NCBI GenBank assembly: GCA_001972305.1
Contig: BDDD01000048.1
Coordinates: 127,437-191,436 of the forward strand
Source: Cephalotus follicularis
Taxonomy: Eukaryota > Streptophyta > Magnoliopsida > Oxalidales > Cephalotaceae
Direction: 5' to 3'
DNA: 64,000 nucleotides
Shown: one piece after another, positions 57,550-64,000 of the stretch
Layout of the letters: the number at the start of each line of letters is the position of its first letter
Position numbering within the stretch: the stretch's first letter is position 1
Notes under the pieces: model-generated
Databases searched by the model: none
What the model saw: the letters and a program-made list of their open reading frames with translations, nothing else
What the model was told of the DNA's origin: nothing
Translations under genes and position numbers: made by a program

Positions 57550-58594
57550 CTTCTGCCCAGAAATACAGGCAGCAGCAGTTTATGTGTATTTCAAAATCTA
57601 ATGCCAATCAAATCAATGCATGCAACAAGCAGAAAATAACATACATGATATGCGTAATATATCTTCCATAAACATGTCATTACCCCTACCTCAATTGCTA
57701 TCCCAAGATCAATTGGAATTGATCTTTCTGTTTGAGTTTCCAAGCTTTTCCCCAACCAAAGCTTCCAATTCCAGCAAGATTAATCTATATCATGCATGCA
57801 TGTGGTTCAGTCATTAACTAGTAGGTTTGACTAACTATCAGTTACAATTACTACTTCAACAGTAGCCTATTACCAATTCCTTAAGTCTTAGACTTCCATT
57901 TTACAACTTCCTCTTGAACTCTTGGTCAATATATCTTTCAATTCCAGATTCCTTGTTTCTAACGTGTGGACAGAAGGTGTATATTGATACTTAAGAGAAT
58001 CAATGTACATTTATCTTGACAACTAACAACATCTATAATCCAAGTTAGAGTTATCAACAATTTCCTTAGCTTCACATCCATTATTTCTTAATCCCTCTCA
58101 TTATCATTTCTAATTGTAGCATTATGGACAGAAGATATTAAACATTCCCAGTCACATTCTTGACAGATTACAACATCAGCAGGGAGCTCGAATTTTAAAC
58201 TTACCAGGAGATATCCAAAGCTTCCAAGTCTTTCTTTGAGCTCACCAAATCCTCAAATGCAAGCTTTCCCAAATTTTCAGCAATTCTCTTCAATTTTAGT
58301 GTTTTCTAACTCACATTCAGCTTATGGACAGCTTATATAAAGCTTTGAATTCGCCAGATTCTCCTAACTCAGCCTTCTCTCCTTCTCTCTCTCACATGCA
58401 CTTCTTTTCTTACCTTTTCTCTTCTATTTTTGCAGGTTGCAAGTCTGCAATTCTTGCAGAGGGAATAGAGGACATGCAAGGTACTCCCCTTGCATGTTAT
58501 GGCAGGTGGAGACACGCATTCTTCATGCATTCCACGACTAGTACACCTGTCCTCCTTGTCTCTGCGCATGCCAAATGTCTGTTCTGTACCAATC

Positions 58595-58673
58595 CAGTTG
58601 ACTGTCTACAACAGGCAGTCGACTGTCCACTCTCGCCTCAGACAGTCGACTGTTCCCCTGTGACAGTCGGCTG
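58595..58673. repeat. TCGA palindrome array 17 (CAG type)
   Basis: Sites start at 58595, 58616, 58643 and 58664; spacings 21, 27, 21. It lies about 260 bp upstream of the probable TATA box of this LTR. Confidence 0.9.
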
Positions 58674-58821
58674 TCGATGGCTGTTTTAGGTTATTTTAGG
58701 TTCCTTTGCACAATAAAACTAGCAACCACAAATCATATAATAATTGGACATTAAATTCAAATAAGTGCACATTTATTCATCAATATTACAATGTACACGA
58801 ATTGAATTTGCGGTTTTTACA

Positions 58822-58836
58822 TTCCCCCCTACTTAA
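58822..58836 (-). other. Polypurine tract
   Basis: Minus-strand TTTAAGTAGGGGGGA adjoins the LTR start, downstream of GAGGACGAATTTTC, as in other Tekay-type ends. Confidence 0.85.
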
Positions 58837-58867
58837 AGAAAATTCGTCCTCGAATTTAGCCCTTACA

Positions 58868-59140
58868 TTACATTCCGAACAAGTGGGGAAATGTCTCCCT
58901 CATTTCGTCCTCACGCTCCCACGTAGCTTCCTCTGCTCCGTGAAAACGCCACAGCACCTTTACCATAGGAATGGTCTTGTTCCTTAGAACCTTTTCCATT
59001 CGATCCACTATCCTTGTCGGCCTTTCCTCATATGTCAATCTAGGACTAATGAATCCAGCGTTGTAACTCAAAATGTGAGATGGGTCGGGTACGTATTTTC
59101 GTAGCATGGAGACATGAAATACGTTATGCACATCCGACAA
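58868..59140 (-). pseudogene. pol: Tekay-like integrase end with chromodomain (fragment)
   Basis: 91 codons: [20 protein letters not shown], then the chromodomain VLRNKTIPMVKVLWRFHGAEE with ATWEREDEMRETFPHLF and a stop. It is cut at 59140 inside LSDVHNVF by a family-C LTR. The protein differs from 61910-62575 at many positions, so this is another copy. Confidence 0.88.
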
Positions 59141-59273
59141 TGTAATATCCCGCTTCTATGTTGACATGTTTATATGTTTAATTGTTGGGATTATATCCTT
59201 TTGATTTATGCTATGGTTTGTGGACCTCTTTGATTTTTGTTTGAATTCCTTTTATTTTTTTTCTGGGCACAAA

Positions 59274-59403
59274 GCGCCGACGCTCTAATTAGAACCGCCA
59301 ACGCTTTGGCTGCTGTGTGACACGTTGACGCCAAAACGTGTGACTTCGACGCGTTTTGTAATTCAGTGCTTAAACGTCGACGCTTTGAGTAAGCAGTCGA
59401 CGC
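59274..59403. repeat. TCGA palindrome array 18 (G type, family C)
   Basis: Sites start at 59274, 59295, 59322, 59343, 59374 and 59394; spacings 21, 27, 21, 31, 20. The last is CAGTCGACGC, half CAG type and half G type. Confidence 0.87.
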
Positions 59404-60182
59404 TTTAGTCCTCTTCCTAAATTGTTTGGGACAGTGACAGTATTTTTGGTATGTTGGATTCTTTCTTTAAACTAGCCAAATGTTTTCCTAAATAGTAGAA
59501 TGCGTTTTTGCCCATAAGGAAATCTTTTAACATACCGAATTTTGCCATTAAACACACGATTTGTGCATTTATCAGACAAATTTCTTTTAAAACTCAAAAC
59601 TCATATCTGCATATTTCTACAAACGAACAGCAACTTTGCAAGCCATTTTCTACACTGATTTTGATGTCTTTTGAAGGTAACTTCTAAACGAAAATTGTAG
59701 CTGGTATTATGTAGTTTCTATACCACCCATTAATTCGTTTTGAAAAAGGCTAGAATTTAATTTTGATCATGTTTTTAGAGGCCTGTTGAAACTAAATTTC
59801 TGTTGTTATCTTTATATGTTCATTCATGGGTTTTATGCATAATTTGTAATATTGATGATTAAAAACAAGGAATCATGTCATTGACATATGTATATATATA
59901 TATATATATATATTACTGTTTTACGGATTATACACAGGAAAAATCAGATTATAGTTCATGATTTTGGTAAACTATTTTAAAACCATATTTTGACATGTAC
60001 ACACTATGCTAAACTTGTTATTTTCATGATTTCGTGTTTATAATCACCATATTGATAATTACAGACTCATATGACATGTTTTTAGGTTTGGTTATTGCTA
60101 TTATAACTTCTGAATATGAAAAATCTGAATTGTTCATGAAATTGAAACTGCTTTCTGCATTGGTATTATGTGCTGACGCAAA

Positions 60183-60311
60183 CCGTCGACGCTTAGTATT
60201 TGAGCGTCGCCGCTTTGTACTGTTTTGTGCTTTAGTCAGTCGACTCTTGGCTCGATGCTTTGTCCTTTTGTTCAACTAAACCGTTGACGCCTAAGAACAA
60301 ACTGTCGACGC
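60183..60311. repeat. TCGA palindrome array 19 (G type, family C)
   Basis: Sites start at 60183, 60204, 60237 (CAGTCGACTC), 60281 and 60302; spacings 21, 33, 44, 21. The position relative to the LTR start (1.04-1.17 kb) equals that of array 12 in the other family-C LTR. Confidence 0.85.
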
Positions 60312-61756
60312 TTTATGGCAGTTTTGATGTTTTGATCTTTTTATGTTATGTGATGTTTGGACTCGTATGTTTAGGTGTTAATATCATTCGTGGTGGAGTT
60401 TAGGACACTTCTAGGGTGCTTTTGTTCGGTATTCTAGTTTGTTTAGATTTTCGACCTGCTAAGGTACGGATTCTTCGTTCTTTGGTACTCCTTCGACTAA
60501 ACTTTCGTTAATTGATGATTTTGTACGTTTTATTGAACGAATTTATGTTCCTGGTTTTATTTGAAATGAAACTAGTATTTTGTTACGGATATTCTCATTA
60601 TGATAATAATCTTACTGAAATGGATTTTAACATTGTTACTTCGGATATTGATTATTAATAAGCATATTTTCTGTTATCGAAAGTATGATATTTGTTTCAG
60701 ACATGGCTTCCACTTTAGGAAGTATGTCAAACTTCAGATACAGATCAGATTTTGATTTTAAGGTCGGATTTTGATTTTGGATTGTAATATGGAAGTATGA
60801 TTCTTTTTAAATAATTTCAGATATGTCTGGAGACAGTTTACATAAGTACATTTTAGAACTGTTTTGGAATAAAACAAAGTTTTAGCATAATAACATACAG
60901 AGAAAAATCCTACCTATGAGGTATCATAGGCATGTTCTTTGGCACGGAGAACATGACACCTACCGTGGCGGTGTGATCGGTCTACGACGTCTCTTTTAAA
61001 TATGTATCCTGAGGGTAGGATATGGATCCTTTTGAGATGTATGAGTATACTCTAGTTATTGTCAGAATTCAGAAATTCAGTATTTGGGATTGTTTGTGCA
61101 GTGCCGTACATGACTTTTCCGTCAGAGCATGTGGGTCTCGCGAACCCCTTGCACCTATATATGTATGTATGTCAAAAATTCTCTATTATGGAATTATGAA
61201 ATCAGATAATGTTTTGAATTATGATGTTATGTTTTCGCAAAGTTATGATGATTTTACAACTGCTCGCTCTTAAATATTCTGCTTCACATTTTAAGGAATA
61301 TTTACTATGTTTTAAGTTCAAGATATTTTGTTTACCGTTTATTGTTTTAATTCCTTATCCGTACTGAGGTTTACTTAGCCGCGTTTTTGTTTCCATGCGG
61401 CAGGTTTTCAGAAGGATGGGGGAAACGTGTGATGAGAGTTATCCACTTGTCAGAGGATCAACTAGCAGTTAGTTCTTGTGTTTTCCAGTAGGATCAGATT
61501 AGTTTTCAGTAAAAACATTTTCAGATTTTCGTTTGTTTCTGTTATGGTTTCATCTTAAACAGTATTTGGATATCGGATTATGATCTGTTTTTATTTATGA
61601 TTGGTTAAGTTTTTAGACTCTATTTTATATCAGTTTGTTATAAGATATGCTTTCAGACCACCACATCCGTTTCGTATCAGTCTTTTGTTTAGATTTTCAT
61701 TATGTTTCAGTTTGGTATTATGACCTGTAAAGGCTCCCACCATCGGGGGTGTTACA

Positions 61757-62575
61757 AGGTTTCAGACAGCTTTCGGGACGAAGCTGAACCTGAGTACTGC
61801 CTTCAACCCTCAGATCGATGGGCAGTCTGAGCGTACCATCCAGACCTTGGAGGATATGCTATGGGCTTGCATTATTGATTTTGCTGGTACCTAGGAGGAT
61901 CACATTCCTTTGATAGAGTTCTCTTATAATAACATCTATCATTCCAGTATCGGCATGGCACCATTTGAAGCACTGTATGGGAGGAAGTGCAGATCTCCTG
62001 TATGTTGGGACGAGGTCGGGGAGCGACCTTTACTCAGGACTGAGTTAGTGGAGGAAACTTCAGAAAAGATCAGGACGATCAAAAAGAAGCTGATTGCTGC
62101 TCAGAGCCGGCAGAAGAGCTATGCGGACAGTGTCAAGAGGAGGCCTTTGACCTTCAGTGTGGGCGATCATGTGTTCTTAAAGTTCTCACCATGGAAGAGC
62201 GTGCAAAGGTTTGGGAGAAAGGGAAAATTAGCTCCTCACTACATTGGTCCTTTTGAGATTTTGGAGAGAGTTGGGGAGGTAGCCTACCAGCTTGCCTTAC
62301 CTCCTGCACTGTCAAACGTGCATGACGTCTTCCATGTATCTATGCTGAGGAGATATATCCCAGACCCGTCACATATCCTGGATTATGATGCTGTTCCGGT
62401 ACAAGATGACCTATCTTGTGAAGAGTTGCCGATGCGGATTCTAGATTGGAAGACGCAGATTTTGAGGAACCGAGCCATCTCCATGGTCAAGGTTCAATGG
62501 CAGTTCCACCGACCGGATGAAGCAACTTGGGAGCGTGAGGAGGATATCCGAGAACTCTACCCACACTTGTTCTAG
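61757..62575 (+). pseudogene. pol: Tekay-like integrase C-terminal half and chromodomain
   Basis: It starts inside the integrase core (RFQTAFGTKLNLSTAF; Glu in DGQSERTIQTLEDML). One TAG at about 61892 replaces the Trp of GTWEDHI. The long open frame 61910-62575 (221 codons) holds [75 protein letters not shown], and the chromodomain VKVQWQFHRPDEATWEREED. The N-terminal two catalytic Asp are lost with the family-C LTR junction. Best-preserved Tekay C-terminus in the window. Confidence 0.92.
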
Positions 62576-62607
62576 TATCGTTTTGAATTTCGAGGACGAA
62601 ATTCCTT

Positions 62608-62622
62608 TGAAGGAGGGGTGGA
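62608..62622 (+). other. Polypurine tract
   Basis: TGAAGGAGGGGTGGA directly before the LTR start at 62623, after GAGGACGAAATTCC. Same as 15753-15767 on the other strand. Confidence 0.9.
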
Positions 62623-62799
62623 TGTAACGCCCAAAAATTTCATGTATTGTAATTTCACAATGTAAATGTACCTTATTTGTGGAATTCATAAAATAATAGA
62701 TTTTCTGAATTTGATGATGTTTTCCCAAACTTCGATGATGTTGCTTCTAAATCAGTTAATGTACTTAGAAGTGTGTTTACCTTGTGGATACATCAAGTG

Positions 62800-62950
62800 C
62801 AGTCGACTGGTACGTTTGACTAGCCGGCTGGGTGTCTGTGTCTTGGAACAGTCGAGTGGTGGGATGAACCAGTCGACTGGCCAACTGTCGAGCCATATGG
62901 TAACGAACTGCCAGACGAGCAGCCGGCTGTTGGGTGTGGACAGCCGACTG
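62800..62950. repeat. TCGA palindrome array 20 (CAG type)
   Basis: Sites start at 62800, 62821, 62849, 62870, 62920 and 62941; spacings 21, 28, 21, 50, 21. Forms: CAGTCGACTG, TAGCCGGCTG, CAGTCGAGTG, CAGTCGACTG, CAGCCGGCTG, CAGCCGACTG. Confidence 0.9.
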
Positions 62951-63774
62951 GATTGTGCTCTGTTTTATTGCATGTGACGAGATCACATGTAGCCACTGAT
63001 AAGAGCACCCTGCAGGCACCATCTGATGATAGATGAAACGTGTATGTCATGCACATGACTGCTAGAACCTGCAGAAACTGAAGGGAAGGGTGGATTGACA
63101 TGTGTGTGTAAATGCAAGTGATAGAAAGGAAAATGGCATTTACTGCCATGTGAGAGGAGCTAGGGAAGAGAGGGAGAGAAACCCCCTGCATAAAACGTCT
63201 TCCCTCATCTCCTTCGTCCTGGTACTGAAGAGCCTAAGAACCAAAGTGGATAGTAGAGAAAAACGCAGAGAAAAGAGGGAAGGGAGTGTTCTGCATTGTT
63301 GAAGCTTGGAGCTCGGGTTGGATCTTTTGGGCTGTTCTTGGAGCTGCTGGGCTTGGAGTTGGAACTTCTAAGGAGCCCGAAACGTCACTGTTGGAACACA
63401 AAGAGGTGGACTTACAGATTCCTAACTTGGGATCAAAAGGTAGGGGAAGTTATGATGGTATTTTGAACTTAATGTTACTGCATGTTATATGATTTGAACG
63501 CACTAGTTGCATGAGTTGTAGTTACTGATTTTAAGACGTGGTTGATACTGTTTTCCATCTGCTATGCTTGCTACTGAGAATCAAATGAGTTTATGTGCAT
63601 GCATGTTGAACCTTATCATGGTGTTGACTTGCATGATGAAATGTATGTTGGATGTGGTATTATATGGACGATATGATAACCTGTAGTTGTGTTTCTGTCC
63701 TTGAGCTTGAATTCTCTGTTTACAACGATCCGTTGGAGTAGATAGATCGATTTGCATGCAACTGGTTTGCGGGG

Positions 63775-63991
63775 AAGCCGACTGTCGAAGGAAGACAGCC
63801 GACTACTCAATGGAACCAGTCGACTGTCAATGGAAAGCAGTCAACTGTTCATACTTCATCCTGCCAAGAAAGTGGAGGGAAGTGTGATCTGGGTAATACT
63901 TTTGAACGGGTGTGCAGTAACAGTCGACTGTTGAAGGATAACAGTCGACTGCCTAATGGACAGTCGACTGGTAGAAGGAACCAGCCGACTA
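63775..63991. repeat. TCGA palindrome array 21 (CAG type, to window end)
   Basis: Sites start at 63775, 63796, 63817, 63838, then 63921, 63942, 63961 and 63982. Spacings 21, 21, 21, 83, 21, 19, 21; 83 is close to four 21-bp steps. It may continue beyond 64000. Confidence 0.92.
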
Positions 63992-64000
63992 TCTGGTACT

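Larger units (their letters stand above)
56122..58821 (-). mobile_element. 3' LTR of a minus-strand Tekay-like element
   Basis: Right end GGTTTTTACA (minus-strand TGTAAAAACCGC) next to a purine tract; left end TGTTATTTCATTTACATTAGAC is a diverged form of TGTCACGCCCCCGTTTCGGTAAGAC. It interrupts the protease/RT frame of the plus-strand element; left flank GGATG (56117-56121). The LTR holds the GGGGTTAGCC.TTGTCCTCACT.GGCTAAG block shared by all Tekay-type LTRs here. TATATAAG (minus strand, near 58334-58341) is a probable TATA box, between two CAG-type arrays. Confidence 0.9.
59141..61756 (+). mobile_element. Family-C LTR, plus strand
   Basis: TGTAATATCCCGC...CGGGGGTGTTACA, 2.62 kb, homologous in inverted sense to 45256-48055. 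Flanks are GACAA and AGGTT, not a duplication, and belong to different elements on opposite strands, so recombination rather than a simple insertion made this arrangement. A (TA)n tract lies at 59888-59912. Frames at 60024-60279 and 61022-61273 are LTR sequence. Confidence 0.88.
62623..64000 (+). mobile_element. 3' LTR of Tekay-like element (runs off the window)
   Basis: TGTAACGCCCAAAAATTTC aligns with 51607 onward for about 150 bp (GTAATTTCAC.ATGT.AAT, GATGATGTTTTCCCAAAC) and again in the promoter and leader part (GGTAGGGG.AG near 63440, compare 52462). TATA-like GCATAAAACG is at 63188. It carries CAG-type arrays where 51607-54298 has G-type, so the two are not partner LTRs. Frames at 62666-63934 are LTR sequence. 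Confidence 0.9.

Noticed and set aside
51607-64000. One 12.4-kb full-length plus-strand Tekay-like element
   Set aside because: The two terminal LTRs carry different palindrome types and diverge strongly, and RT-RNaseH is missing, so they are different copies.

Overview
The window is repeat-dense nuclear DNA from a flowering plant, probably a eudicot; I cannot name the species. I see no low-copy host gene, tRNA or rRNA gene. Nearly everything is LTR retrotransposon in several nested layers, plus one stretch that looks like an old endogenous pararetrovirus (caulimovirid). Evidence: plant-type Ty3/gypsy proteins (Athila-like gag-pol with a tRNA-Asp primer site; Tekay-like chromovirus gag-pol with a C-terminal chromodomain and a tRNA-Met primer site), LTR ends in TG...CA, 5-bp target site duplications, and A+T-rich noncoding DNA.

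Layout. (1) 1-29543: the 3' tail and 3' LTR of a plus-strand Athila-like element. That LTR is split at 1072/27466 by a 26.4-kb insertion block flanked by TTAAT on both sides. The block is an LTR element ('X', minus strand) whose LTRs survive at 1073-2885 + 12552-12676 and at 25459-27465. Inside the block lie a nearly full-length minus-strand Athila (2886-12551), an RNaseH/integrase scrap and an LTR scrap of other Athila-like copies (12677-15144), and a minus-strand Tekay-like element (15436-25458), which itself holds a solo LTR (16983-19495, TSD CACAC). (2) 29544-32945: primer site and one LTR of an unclassified minus-strand element. (3) about 32946-37390: pararetrovirus-like DNA with decayed coat-protein-like frames, a TATA/poly(A) unit and a tRNA-Met site without an LTR end before it. 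(4) about 37500-43430: a heavily decayed plus-strand chromovirus. (5) 43681-51606: a minus-strand Athila-like remnant whose 3' LTR holds a solo LTR of family 'C' (45256-48055, TSD AAACT). (6) 51607-64000: three Tekay-like pieces around a second family-C LTR (59141-61756), arranged as an inverted pair of 3' halves.

The most unusual signal is not a gene. LTRs of four different families contain 21 arrays of a 10-bp palindrome centred on TCGA. Two flavours occur, CAGTCGACTG and GCGTCGACGC. Neighbouring sites are separated by about 21 bp (82 of 118 intervals I measured by hand are 19-23 bp) or about 30 bp (24 are 26-34 bp), while the DNA between sites is unrelated. This fits binding sites held on one face of the DNA helix. 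Within a single LTR family the flavour can switch between copies although array position is kept. Three other LTR families in the window (the full-length Athila, X and the decayed chromovirus) lack the arrays and serve as internal controls.

All protein-coding frames are element-derived and most are broken by stops, frameshifts or deletions, so no element here looks autonomous. The best-preserved frames are the Athila RNaseH-integrase (5468-7027), the Tekay integrase/chromodomain (61910-62575) and the Tekay protease (55644-56121).
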